DNA of 64,000 nt. It comes from Curtobacterium sp. MCSS17_008. GTDB taxonomy: Bacteria > Actinomycetota > Actinomycetes > Actinomycetales > Microbacteriaceae. The stretch lies in the NCBI RefSeq assembly GCF_003234185.1, contig NZ_QKSM01000012.1, positions 22,354-86,353 of the forward strand, given 5' to 3'. The notes below the pieces were generated by a model. The model made no database searches, was not told the DNA's origin, and saw only the letters and a list, made by a program, of their open reading frames with translations. The translations under genes and the position numbers were made by a program. Shown here in pieces: positions 1-8,966 of the stretch; the first letter of the stretch is position 1; each line of letters opens with the position of its first letter.

Positions 1-84
1 GCAAGTTCGTATGTCGCTGTCCTGTGGCTCGAACGGGGGTGGTCTTCTCCTGGGGAGGACGGAACCTCACGGTATTTCAGCGGT

Positions 85-90
85 TAGGAT
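85..90 (+). promoter_or_regulatory. Probable -10 box for the locus at the left edge
   Basis: TAGGAT fits the actinobacterial -10 consensus TANNNT and lies 34 bases before the GTG start of the first gene. No clear -35 is visible. A promoter here would place the start of transcription near base 97 and give a short leader holding the GAGGGGG ribosome binding site. The 84 bases to its left show no gene start or end that I can support. Confidence 0.5.
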
Positions 91-123
91 CGAGCACGCA
101 GTCGATTCTTGAGGGGGACGATC

Positions 124-2919
124 GTGACGTTGACGCGCGCCGGGGGAACCGGGATCCAGCGAGGGAGCCGCATCGCAGGGGTGGTGGCCGTGACGGGCGC
201 CGTCGCGCTCGTCCTCGCGGGGTGCACCGCCGACCAGGACCAGGTCACCGATCCGTCGCGCGTGCTGCAGACCGTCGACACGACGCTCACCACGAACGGC
301 GCGGTCAACGCCGTGTCGGACACGACGATCTCGGTCGCCGGCAAGCGGTCGTCCTCGAAGACCGTCGACCACGACGTGACGAAGGCAGCGGGTGACCTGC
401 CCCTCCGCATCACCACGCAGTACACGACGGACAAGCGGTCGGGGACGGACCTCGCAGACCTCGACGGGTACTCGGGGCGTGTGGAGATCGACGTGACCGT
501 CGAGAACCTGACGGTCCGGTCGGAGAACCTGTCCTACGACGTCGCAGGAGCCTCCCGTTCCACCCCGGCCCTGGTCGGCGCACCGTTCAGCGTCGCCGCA
601 TCGACCGTGCTCGAGGGGGTCGCACCCGACCGCATCGTGACCGAGTCGGTCGACGGCGGGGCGGCCACCGACGGCGTCGTGAGCACGGACCCGTCCGGTG
701 ATGCCGTCGTCCAGTGGGGTCGCCTCCTGGCACCGCCGACCTCGGGTGCGAGCAGCACGCTCCACCTGGTCGCCGACGTCCGCGACTTCTCGACGCCCGC
801 GATCGACATCGCCGCGCAGCCCGGGCTGACGACGGACCTCTCGAGCACCGGCGTGATGAACGGAGCGTTCGGGTCCGAGACGGACTCCGAGCTCGCACTG
901 CAGCGCCGGACGATCGACCTCATCGCGCAGGTCAACGAGGTCCTCGCCCGTGCCGGTGGCACGATCACCGAGGTCCGCACCAACCTCGAGTCGACGTCCG
1001 AGACCCTCGGCGTGCGCACCGCCGAGCGGCTGCAGGAGAGCAGCGCCTCGCTCGCGAGCACGATTCAGTCGCTGTCCGGCGAGCTCGGTTCGCTGAACGG
1101 GGACCTCGGCTCGACCGTGCAGGCCACGCAGTCGACCGTCCTGCAGCAGCTGCAGCAGACGACCGGCAGCCTGGACGCGCTGCTCGGCGACACCTCGGCG
1201 ACCGCCCCGAAGCCCGTGTTGAAAGACGACGGATGCAACGCCGTGCCGCAGACCGGTGCGGCGGGCTCGAGCGTCTACGGGAACCTGCTGCGCGTGTCCG
1301 CACAGCTCGAGGGCTACGCCGAGGCGAGCGAGGCATGTAAGCAGGAGCTCACCAGCGATCTTGCGGCTTCCATCGGTCCCGCAGACCCCACCGACGCTGT
1401 CTGCCCTGAGGGCTCCACGTCCTTCACCTGTGCGCTCTTCTTGTCCTCGAAGGACATCACGGAGAGTGCCCTCGTCGTCACCAGCAGCGGGAAGGCGCTC
1501 GCGGACTCCCTCCAGACAGAGAAGGCCGATGCCGCGGTTGACACGGTCTCAGCCCTGCAGAAGGCGCTCTCGGACCTCGCGGCACAGGCCGGTTCCGCGT
1601 CAGGGTCGCTCGACGATTCTCTCCGCGAACTGAACGCGAGCATCGATGCCGTCGAGCAGAGCATCGAAAGGCTCAGGGAGGACATCAGCGCAGTCCACGG
1701 CAAGGCTGACGCTGCTCGGAAGATCGTCGGCGTTGCCGACGATTTCTCCTATGCCGTTTCGATGCAAGCGCAGAATGCGGCACTCGCCGATGCCATCTGT
1801 GCGCTCGTCACGAAGCGCGAAAACGACGGTGCTTCCGAGATCGACCTTCCCATCATCGGCGGCCCGGCTTCTGGTCTGACTGAGGAACAGGCGGACGACC
1901 TGCGGGCTTACCTGACGGAAACTCCATGCGACGAGTCGGAGGACGGTCCCGGGGCGCTGAAGCCTCCGTTCCCGTTCTCCGAGCCGCTGGAGCAGCGCCT
2001 GAAGGATCAGGCAGCCACTTGGAATGAGGTTGCGCAGTCGACCGACTTGGACAAGCCGGAGAGCCAGTTCAGTCGAGCCTTCGTCGACCTTGGTGATCGA
2101 GTCGCGGCCGTTCGTACGGCTGTGGAGGAGGTCCGACGTGCGGGCTCGGACGGTGTGGGCGCCGCCGCTCAGCTCGATGAGTTGAAGACCGATATCGATG
2201 CTGCGGTCGCCCAGTCGAACGCTGTCAGTGCGGATCTCAACGATCTGAAAGCCCAGCAGGACGAGGTCAAGGAAAAGCTCCGGGAGACTGCGGACGACCA
2301 GCAGAAGGGCGTGGAGTCGAGTATCCGGGCGCTGCTCGACGAACGTGTGACGGACGTGTCGAAGTCCGCGTCGACGAATGCGTCGGAGGTTCGTGACGCG
2401 TTCGACAAGTCGATCGCCGGTCTCCGGTCCACGGCTGACGACGTGACGAAGCAGTCGAAGGGCACCATCGACGAGCAGAAGGGCTCGCTCGAGGAGCAGA
2501 GCAGCGGCCTCGCCTCGGCGGTGGACGAGCAGACCGCGGCGAGCCTGCAGCGCATCGACGCGAGCACCAGCGCCTCCGTCCGCGACGTCGAGGGCGCGAG
2601 CACGCTGCTCACCGGCGACCTCAACCGCGTGATGCTCGACCTGGGCGACCGCAAGGTCAACGGTTCCGGCATCCTCGGCGCGATGGCGACGAGCGCGGCG
2701 AAGTCCGACTCCGCCGACTACCAGCTGGCCCTCGCGTCGCAGAACGCCTCGGGCTACGCGAACGTCCGCGCCGAGGACGTCGCCGGCATCCTCCTGCAGC
2801 AGGAGCAGTTCCGTGCGTCGCTCGACCGAGCGGCGAAGCTCCCCGCATTCCGTCTCGACGTGCCGTCCAGCGCGACGTCGACGACGCTCTACGCCTTCCG
2901 GATCGGAGCCGAGCGATGA
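124..2919 (+). CDS. Large coiled-coil lipoprotein, first gene of an EssC-like locus
   Basis: A 931-residue protein of unknown function. I chose GTG 124 because GAGGGGG at 111-117 sits six bases before it; a TTG at 109 overlaps that site. Residues 15-34 form a lipoprotein signal ending in LAGC, so Cys34 is probably lipidated and the rest is outside the membrane. The body is rich in Ala, Ser, Asp, Glu and Gln heptad-like stretches (about 255-340, 470-550 and 690-850) that look like long coiled coils, with scattered Cys residues that could form disulfides. No C-terminal membrane segment is seen. The stop overlaps the next start (ATGA). Its length and coiled coils recall the extracellular part of EsaA/YueB of type VIIb secretion, but this is only an analogy. 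Codons between about 1330 and 2470 are much less GC-rich than the flanks, suggesting a recombined core. Confidence 0.85.
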   Translation: MTLTRAGGTGIQRGSRIAGVVAVTGAVALVLAGCTADQDQVTDPSRVLQTVDTTLTTNGAVNAVSDTTISVAGKRSSSKTVDHDVTKAAGDLPLRITTQYTTDKRSGTDLADLDGYSGRVEIDVTVENLTVRSENLSYDVAGASRSTPALVGAPFSVAASTVLEGVAPDRIVTESVDGGAATDGVVSTDPSGDAVVQWGRLLAPPTSGASSTLHLVADVRDFSTPAIDIAAQPGLTTDLSSTGVMNGAFGSETDSELALQRRTIDLIAQVNEVLARAGGTITEVRTNLESTSETLGVRTAERLQESSASLASTIQSLSGELGSLNGDLGSTVQATQSTVLQQLQQTTGSLDALLGDTSATAPKPVLKDDGCNAVPQTGAAGSSVYGNLLRVSAQLEGYAEASEACKQELTSDLAASIGPADPTDAVCPEGSTSFTCALFLSSKDITESALVVTSSGKALADSLQTEKADAAVDTVSALQKALSDLAAQAGSASGSLDDSLRELNASIDAVEQSIERLREDISAVHGKADAARKIVGVADDFSYAVSMQAQNAALADAICALVTKRENDGASEIDLPIIGGPASGLTEEQADDLRAYLTETPCDESEDGPGALKPPFPFSEPLEQRLKDQAATWNEVAQSTDLDKPESQFSRAFVDLGDRVAAVRTAVEEVRRAGSDGVGAAAQLDELKTDIDAAVAQSNAVSADLNDLKAQQDEVKEKLRETADDQQKGVESSIRALLDERVTDVSKSASTNASEVRDAFDKSIAGLRSTADDVTKQSKGTIDEQKGSLEEQSSGLASAVDEQTAASLQRIDASTSASVRDVEGASTLLTGDLNRVMLDLGDRKVNGSGILGAMATSAAKSDSADYQLALASQNASGYANVRAEDVAGILLQQEQFRASLDRAAKLPAFRLDVPSSATSTTLYAFRIGAER
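1330..2470 (+). other. Low-GC3 mosaic segment inside the coiled-coil lipoprotein gene
   Basis: Inside the reading frame, codons change from nearly all G/C-ending to a mix with many A/T-ending codons (for example GAT, GTT, GCT, TCT, GAA, CTT), then revert near 2470. The frame stays open and in phase. The encoded part (about residues 403-783) holds most of the Cys residues (EAC, AVC, FTC, AIC, TPC motifs). The edges are estimates by eye. The simplest reading is intragenic recombination with a more distant relative, or diversification of an exposed domain. Confidence 0.55.
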
Positions 2920-4385
2920 GCCACGTGCAGGACCAGTCGACGGAGTCGACCCCCGACGAGCAGCGCACCGACGAGCCGGCCACGGCCGCAGCGACCGACG
3001 CGGCCCGGACCCGCAAGCGTCGCCGGACCGCGATCATCGTCGCGGTCGCCGTCCTCGTGGTCGCCGCCGTCGTCACCGCGGTGCTCGCAGTGCGCGTCTC
3101 GGCATCGACCCCGGCCGAGGCGGTCTCCGCGACGGCCCCGGTGCCGATCGACGTCGCACACGTCCCCGACGGCACGAAGATCGGCGTCGTGGTCACGCTC
3201 GGTGACGGCGAGGGCGCCCAGTGGGACGACGCCGCTCAGGGAGCGCTCGTCGCACAGCGTCGACTGGAGCTCGGCGGCACCGACGTGCAACTCGTGACGA
3301 AGAACGACGGGGGCTCCGTCGACGGCGCCCGCAAGGCAGTCGAGGCGCTCGCTTCCGACGGTGTCTCGGGCATCGTCGTGGCGACGTCCGGCGAACACGT
3401 CCGCGGTGCCTTCGCCGCCGCCGCGGATGCCGGCATCCCGGTCGTCGCGCCGTACACCACGGGCGACGACGACGCCTGGTCGACCGCGCCGTCCACGGAC
3501 TCGGTCGCAGCGGCGCTGCAGGTCGCGCTCGGCGACGCCGGGTCCCCGCTGCTCGTCGACCTGGGGGGCGGAGCGCCGTCCGGCGTGCGGTTCGCCCACG
3601 TCCTCGACGCCACGCGGGCACCCGACCTGGGCGCGCTCGCGACGACGATCGCCCAGCGGACCGGTGCCGCGGCCGGCTCGACCGACGCCACGTCGACCGA
3701 CGACCAGGACGGCAGCGCGCAGGAAGGCGCGCAGGACGGCAGCGCACAGGACACCACGGAACAGGCCGCCCCGGACTCCGACGCCGTCGTGGTCAGCGGC
3801 GCGGGCGCTCGTCAGGGAGCCCTCGTCGCCGCACTCCAGGAGGCGAACGTCACCGCGCCGGTGGTCCTGACCCCCGAGGCCACCAGCCCCGCGTTCGCCG
3901 CGGCGCTCGCCCAGGCCGGCGGCAGCCTCAGCGGCACGTTCCGCACCGTCGGCGTCGAGACCGACGACGCCCGCGCCCTGTCGTCCGACGCCGAGGGCCG
4001 CGCGATGTCGGCGTTCCTCGGCGGCGTCCGGGTCCTCGCCGACGACGCGGACGCAGAGAACCTGACGGGAGACCGGACCTTCGACGAGGTCGCGGCGGTC
4101 GCGGACGCCCGGAGCCACGATGCCGTGGTCGCCCTCGTGACGGCGGTCGGCGCAGCCCGGAGCACCGACCCTGCCGAGGTGTCGGACGCCCTGACGGGGC
4201 TCGACCTCGGGGCCGACGACGGCCTCGCCGGTCCGGCGCTCGACTTCGGCTCGCAGCAGGCCCTCGCCGACCCGGCCGGCGTGCTCGCCGCCTCCGCTCA
4301 GGACCTCGGGCTCCGGCCCGCCGCTGCGTCCGAGGACGACGGGGCGACGCCCGCGCTCGTCTGGTTCTCCGACTCGACGGACTGA
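2916..4385 (+). CDS. Membrane-anchored protein with periplasmic-binding-protein-like domain
   Basis: A 489-residue protein. A charged N-terminus (1-37, ending RTRKRRR) precedes one membrane segment at about 38-59, so the rest faces outside. The outer part reads like a type 1 periplasmic binding fold of the Leu/Ile/Val-binding family: a start resembling IGVVVTLGDGEGAQW, then alternating strands and helices such as GVSGIVVATSGEH and GIPVVAPYT. A low-complexity Asp/Gln/Gly/Ala insert near 255-290 breaks it. ATG 2916 overlaps the previous stop by four bases, so the two are probably translated together. No permease is nearby, so a ligand-sensing or scaffold role fits better than transport. That is inference, and its partner is unknown. 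Confidence 0.85.
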   Translation: MSHVQDQSTESTPDEQRTDEPATAAATDAARTRKRRRTAIIVAVAVLVVAAVVTAVLAVRVSASTPAEAVSATAPVPIDVAHVPDGTKIGVVVTLGDGEGAQWDDAAQGALVAQRRLELGGTDVQLVTKNDGGSVDGARKAVEALASDGVSGIVVATSGEHVRGAFAAAADAGIPVVAPYTTGDDDAWSTAPSTDSVAAALQVALGDAGSPLLVDLGGGAPSGVRFAHVLDATRAPDLGALATTIAQRTGAAAGSTDATSTDDQDGSAQEGAQDGSAQDTTEQAAPDSDAVVVSGAGARQGALVAALQEANVTAPVVLTPEATSPAFAAALAQAGGSLSGTFRTVGVETDDARALSSDAEGRAMSAFLGGVRVLADDADAENLTGDRTFDEVAAVADARSHDAVVALVTAVGAARSTDPAEVSDALTGLDLGADDGLAGPALDFGSQQALADPAGVLAASAQDLGLRPAAASEDDGATPALVWFSDSTD

Positions 4386-4430
4386 TCCCGTCCCACCCGC
4401 TCCGCCGCACCACCCCAGGGAGGACCGACC

Positions 4431-7400
4431 ATGCGCCTGCTCATCGAGCTCGACGACCGCCGTGAGACGATCGAGGCCGACGGGTGGGCGGGGACCTCGA
4501 CGCTGGGCGAGCTCGTCGCGGCGACGACCGGCACCTCGCTCGACCCGGGCACGACGCTGGCGGTCGACGGACACCACACGAGCTCCGACACACCCTTGCG
4601 GGACCTCGTGCTGCTCGAGGGGTCACGGGTGGCACGGACCGCCGAGGAGCCGCCGCGCACGATCGACGGCTGGAGCGTGACCCTGGCCGGCGGCCTCGAC
4701 ACCGGCCTCGTCGTGCCGGTGCCGCGGAGCCGCAAGCTCGTCATCGGTCGGGCCCCGCAGGCGGACGTCGTGCTGCCGACCGAGAGCGCGTCGTGGGATC
4801 ACTGCACCGTGGAGCGCGAGGAGGACGGCGTCCGGGTGCGCGACGCCGGCTCGACGAACGGCACGGTGATCGCGGGCGAGCGGATCGACGACGAGGGCGT
4901 GTTGCTCACCGGGACCACGAGCGTCATCGTCGGCGGGGCCGTCCTGCTGGTCCGTCCCGAGCTCCGGGAGACGACCGTACCGCCGGCCGGCTCGCTGCCG
5001 AACCTCACGCCGGCTGCCACCGCACCGTTCAACCGCCCGCCGCGACCGGGGCGCCTGACGGACTCCGAACCGGTCTCGCCGCCGACCCGGAAGGACGTCG
5101 CCCCGGCATCGAAGTTCAGCTGGATCACGGTTGCCGCCCCGCTCGTGCTCGCCGGCGCCATGGTGCTCCTGCTCGGTGACCCACGCTTCGCGCTGTTCGC
5201 CCTGCTCAGCCCGGTCACCGCGATCGGCATGTGGTTCGAGCAGAAGCACCGCCGCGCGAAGAACCTCAAGGAGGAGGAGACCCGTTTCGCCGAAGCGGTG
5301 GAGACCTTCCGCGGTGAGATCGCTGCCGCCGCGGCCATCGAGGCGGCCCGCCGACAGGACCTCGTGCCCGACCCCGCGACCGTCGTGCGCCGGGCGCTCC
5401 TGCCGACGACCGACCTGTGGCAGCGCCGCTCGGACGACGACGACTTCCTCAGCCTGCACGCAGGCACCGGTGACGCACCGTGGCGGCCGGAGGTCGACCA
5501 GCGTGCGGCGTCGACGAAGCTCGAGGACGAGGCGAAGGCCGCGATCGCGGACAGCCGCCTGACCGCCGCCCCCGTGGTCGCCGACCTGTCCGACGCGGGC
5601 GTCGTCGGCATCGTGGGGGACCGCGACGGTGCACTCGCCCTCGCGCGCAGCCTGCTCGCGCAGGCGACCGTGCACTGCGGCCCCGCGGACCTGACGGTCG
5701 GTGTCTTCTGCGACGCGGGCCGGGAGCAGGACTGGTCCTGGGCCTCCTGGCTGCCGCACACCCGCGTCGCGGGCAGCAGCACCGGCGCGCGGTGGATGTC
5801 GGCGCAGCGCGACCAGAGCGTGGCGGTCCTGCGCGGGCTGAAGGAGTCGCTCGACGAACTCCCCACGCCGAACCTGCTCGTCGTGGTGGACTCCGAGGTG
5901 CTCACCGAGGGCCGCGACGCCCCCGCCAGGAGCCTGCTCGGCCAGGGCCGCTCGGTGCCCGGCGTCTCGCTCCGCCCGGGGGAGCGTCGGCAGCGGGTGA
6001 GCGGCATCGTCATCGCGACGAACGAGCAGCAGCTGCCCGCCGCGTGCACCTCGATCATCACGGTCGCCACCGATGCCGCCGCGACCGTGTACCGACCCGA
6101 GGACCGCACCCGGGTCGAGGACGTCGTGCTCGCCGGACTCGCCACCGACACCGCCGAACGGACCGCCCGAGCGGTCGCACACTTCGACGACCCCGAGCTC
6201 ACCGTGCCGGGTGCGTCGTTGCCGTCGCTCGTGCGCCTGCCCGAGCTGCTCGGCCGGACGAGCGCGGGCCGGACGAGCGCGGGCCGGACGGGCGCGGGCG
6301 GGGCGCACGGCACTGCCGACACCACCGTCGACACCACCACGCCCGAGGGCATCCGCGCGCTCTGGGAGGCCCGCACCGGCACCTCGACGCCGGTCGGATC
6401 GTCGGAGTCCGGCGTCCTCGAGATCGACCTGGTGCGGGACGGCCCGCACGGTCTGGTCGGCGGCACGACGGGTTCCGGCAAGAGCGAGTTCCTCCGGTCC
6501 TTCGTCGCCGGGCTCGCCGCCCGCAACGACCCGACCCGCCTCAACTTCCTGCTGGTCGACTTCAAGGGCGGTGCGGCCTTCGCCGCGTGTGAGCGGCTCC
6601 CGCACACCATCGGCACGATCAGCAACCTCGACGAGCAGCTCGCCGACCGGGCGATCCGAGCGCTCGAGGCCGAGCTCGAGCGTCGCCAGCGGGTCTTCGC
6701 GAGCGCGGGCGCCGACATCGACAACCTCGACGCGTACCTCGCGACGAACCCGACCGAGCCGATGCCCCGCCTGCTGTTCGTCGTCGACGAGTTCGCCATG
6801 CTCGCGAAGGAGTTCCCGGACGTCCTGACCTCGCTCGTCGCGATCGCCGCGGTCGGTCGGACCCTCGGCGTGCACATGGTGCTCGCCACGCAACGACCGG
6901 CGGGTGTCGTCAGCGAGGACATCCTCGCGAACACGAACCTCCGGGTGGCGCTGCGCGTGCAGAGCCGTGAGGACTCGACGAACGTGATCGGTGTGCCCGC
7001 CGCTGCGGGCATCGGTCGGCAGCAGACCGGTCGTGCGTTCGTGAAGCTCGGCCAGGACGACATCACGCCGGTGCAGACCGCCCTCGTCACCGGTCGTGCC
7101 CGCGACGAGCGGGTCGAGCAGGCGGTGTCGGTCCGACCGACGGACGTCTTCGGCGTCCCGGCGCCGCACCCGGCTCCGGCCCCGAGCGCGTCGGACGAGA
7201 CGGACCTCGACGTCCTCATCGACGCGATCCGACGGGCGAACGACGCCGCCGGGTACGCGGCGCCCCGTCCGATCTGGCCGGAGGCCCTCGGCGAACGCGT
7301 CGACCTGGCGGCCGTCCCGGAGCTCCCGACGTCCGGACCGGGGGCCCGGAACGACCGCTTCGTCGCCGTCGCCCTGGCGGACGACCCGGACCACCAGCGG

Positions 7401-8759
7401 CAGGTGGCCGGCGGCTGGGACCTCGACGAGGGCAACCTCGTGCTCATGGGCATCCCCGGCAGCGGCACGAGCACCGCCCTGTCCGCGGTCGCACTGCGCC
7501 TCGCGCGGACGACGAGCCCGGACGACCTGGACCTCCTCGTGCTCGACATGGGCCCCGGCGACCTCGCGCCGCTCGCGCAGCTGCCGCACACCACCGCCTA
7601 CGTCGGGTCGGGTGCCGGTGCGGGGGAGTTGCAGGCCCGGTTCCTCCGGCACCTGCGTGCAGACCTCGAGCGCCGCCGAGCGAGCCCCGGTGGTCGGCGT
7701 GCCGTCGTGCTGATCGACGGGCTCGCCGCCCTGCGTGACGAGTACCAGGACTTCGAGGGCCAGCAGCTGCTCGACGCGCTGTACCGCGTCTACGCGGAGG
7801 GCCCGGCGCTCGGCATCTCCTTCGCCGTCTCGACGTCCCGGGCCAAGGCCGTGCCGTCCGCGATGGACGAGGTCACGACGCAGAAGTGGATGTTCCGCCT
7901 GGCCGACCCCTACGACTACGCGTCGATCGGGGTGCGCCCGAAGGACGTCCCGCCGCCCGTGCCTGGCCGGTACGTCGATGCGACCACGAAGCTCCAGAGC
8001 CACATCGCCACCCCGACGGTGTCGCTGGCGGAGGCCGTCGCCGAGGTCGCCGCGGCCTGGCCGGACACCGCCCCGAAGACGAGCGCGGTCGGACGTCTGC
8101 CCGACGCCGTGCGCGTGCAGGACCTCGGGGCCGCGGCACAGTTCGCCACCGAGCCCTGGCGCCTGCCGGTCGGCATCGCCGAGGACGACCTCGGTACGGC
8201 AGCGCTCGAGGTGTACGACGGCGAGCACGTGCTCGTCGCCGGCCCGGCCCGCTCCGGCAAGTCCACGGTGCTCCTCGCCCTGGCCGACCTGGCACGCTCC
8301 GCAGAGGGCGTCAGGCCGGCGGTCTGGGCGATCTGCGACCGACGGTCCCCGCTCGCGGACGCCACGTTCGACCGGGTCGCGGTCGGTGCCGACGAGGTGC
8401 CCGCCCTGCTGGCCGGCATCCGCCTGGAACGCGGCCCCGTGCTGCTGCTCGTCGACGACGCCGAGCGCTTCGACGACGGCGACCAGGCGATCGCGTCGCT
8501 GCTGTCGTCCGAGCGCCCCGGCCTGTGCGTGGTCGCCGCTGGTCGCTCCGCGGACCTCCGCTCGCTCTACAGCCACTGGACGCGTTCGGTCCGGAAGTCG
8601 CGGTGCGGCGTGCTGCTGCAGCCGGACGTCGACTACGACGGCGAGCTGCTCGGCGTCACCCTGCCGCGTCGCGCACCGGTCGCGTTGTCGGTCGGTCGCG
8701 GCTACGCCGCGTCGGGCGGTGCGGTCCGACTCGTGCAGACGGCAGCGCCCGGCGCGTGA
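4431..8759 (+). CDS. FHA/FtsK-SpoIIIE ATPase, EssC/EccC-like type VII secretion motor
   Basis: A 1442-residue protein. An N-terminal ubiquitin/FHA-like region (1-70) is followed by an FHA domain (about 83-178, with GRAP and GSTNGT), two membrane segments (about 234-270) and three FtsK-type ATPase modules. Module 1 has Walker A GTTGSGKS (678-685) and Walker B LLFVVDEF (781-788). Module 2 has GIPGSGTS, with Thr1013 where the catalytic Lys should be, so it is probably non-hydrolytic. Module 3 has GPARSGKS (1271-1278). FHA, transmembrane pair, then three ATPases is the EssC layout of type VIIb secretion. The ATG follows GGGAGG. A short GRTSA repeat lies before module 1. FHA domains bind phosphothreonine, which fits with the kinase encoded next door. 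No WXG100 gene is inside the window. Confidence 0.9.
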   Translation: MRLLIELDDRRETIEADGWAGTSTLGELVAATTGTSLDPGTTLAVDGHHTSSDTPLRDLVLLEGSRVARTAEEPPRTIDGWSVTLAGGLDTGLVVPVPRSRKLVIGRAPQADVVLPTESASWDHCTVEREEDGVRVRDAGSTNGTVIAGERIDDEGVLLTGTTSVIVGGAVLLVRPELRETTVPPAGSLPNLTPAATAPFNRPPRPGRLTDSEPVSPPTRKDVAPASKFSWITVAAPLVLAGAMVLLLGDPRFALFALLSPVTAIGMWFEQKHRRAKNLKEEETRFAEAVETFRGEIAAAAAIEAARRQDLVPDPATVVRRALLPTTDLWQRRSDDDDFLSLHAGTGDAPWRPEVDQRAASTKLEDEAKAAIADSRLTAAPVVADLSDAGVVGIVGDRDGALALARSLLAQATVHCGPADLTVGVFCDAGREQDWSWASWLPHTRVAGSSTGARWMSAQRDQSVAVLRGLKESLDELPTPNLLVVVDSEVLTEGRDAPARSLLGQGRSVPGVSLRPGERRQRVSGIVIATNEQQLPAACTSIITVATDAAATVYRPEDRTRVEDVVLAGLATDTAERTARAVAHFDDPELTVPGASLPSLVRLPELLGRTSAGRTSAGRTGAGGAHGTADTTVDTTTPEGIRALWEARTGTSTPVGSSESGVLEIDLVRDGPHGLVGGTTGSGKSEFLRSFVAGLAARNDPTRLNFLLVDFKGGAAFAACERLPHTIGTISNLDEQLADRAIRALEAELERRQRVFASAGADIDNLDAYLATNPTEPMPRLLFVVDEFAMLAKEFPDVLTSLVAIAAVGRTLGVHMVLATQRPAGVVSEDILANTNLRVALRVQSREDSTNVIGVPAAAGIGRQQTGRAFVKLGQDDITPVQTALVTGRARDERVEQAVSVRPTDVFGVPAPHPAPAPSASDETDLDVLIDAIRRANDAAGYAAPRPIWPEALGERVDLAAVPELPTSGPGARNDRFVAVALADDPDHQRQVAGGWDLDEGNLVLMGIPGSGTSTALSAVALRLARTTSPDDLDLLVLDMGPGDLAPLAQLPHTTAYVGSGAGAGELQARFLRHLRADLERRRASPGGRRAVVLIDGLAALRDEYQDFEGQQLLDALYRVYAEGPALGISFAVSTSRAKAVPSAMDEVTTQKWMFRLADPYDYASIGVRPKDVPPPVPGRYVDATTKLQSHIATPTVSLAEAVAEVAAAWPDTAPKTSAVGRLPDAVRVQDLGAAAQFATEPWRLPVGIAEDDLGTAALEVYDGEHVLVAGPARSGKSTVLLALADLARSAEGVRPAVWAICDRRSPLADATFDRVAVGADEVPALLAGIRLERGPVLLLVDDAERFDDGDQAIASLLSSERPGLCVVAAGRSADLRSLYSHWTRSVRKSRCGVLLQPDVDYDGELLGVTLPRRAPVALSVGRGYAASGGAVRLVQTAAPGA
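6252..6296 (+). repeat. Three tandem 15-bp units in the EssC-like gene
   Basis: Units at 6252, 6267 and 6282 are nearly identical (the third differs by one base) and encode GRTSA, GRTSA, GRTGA. They fall in the linker between the membrane region and the first active ATPase, where length variation would be tolerated. Such a repeat can expand or contract by slippage. Confidence 0.85.
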
Positions 8760-8767
8760 CCGCCGCT

Positions 8768-8821
8768 CCCACCGGACGGGAGGCGCGGCACCCCGCCGCC
8801 ACGCGCCTCCCGTCCGGTGGG
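8768..8821. terminator. Bidirectional terminator palindrome
   Basis: Perfect 20-base arms (8768-8787 and 8802-8821) around a 14-base loop, between the convergent EssC-like and kinase genes. The stem contains GGGAGGCGCG, the core shared with other gene-end palindromes in this window. There is no U-tract. Confidence 0.75.
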
Positions 8822-8966
8822 CCCGCGGCCCGCACACGCCTTCGGTGGAGCAGAAGACGTCGCCTCGTGCGCCGAGACCCGACGTCTGCTGCTCCACAGG
8901 AGGAAGACGAGGGACGGACGGCGACGACGCGGCACGGGCGAGGCCGTGGGGCCGGAGTCCGCGGGC

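Noticed and set aside
4623..8897. 1424-codon open frame on the minus strand opposite the EssC-like gene
   Set aside because: It is a shadow of the GC-rich codon pattern. Its product is Arg/Gly/Asp low complexity without domains, while the plus strand has clear FHA and Walker motifs.
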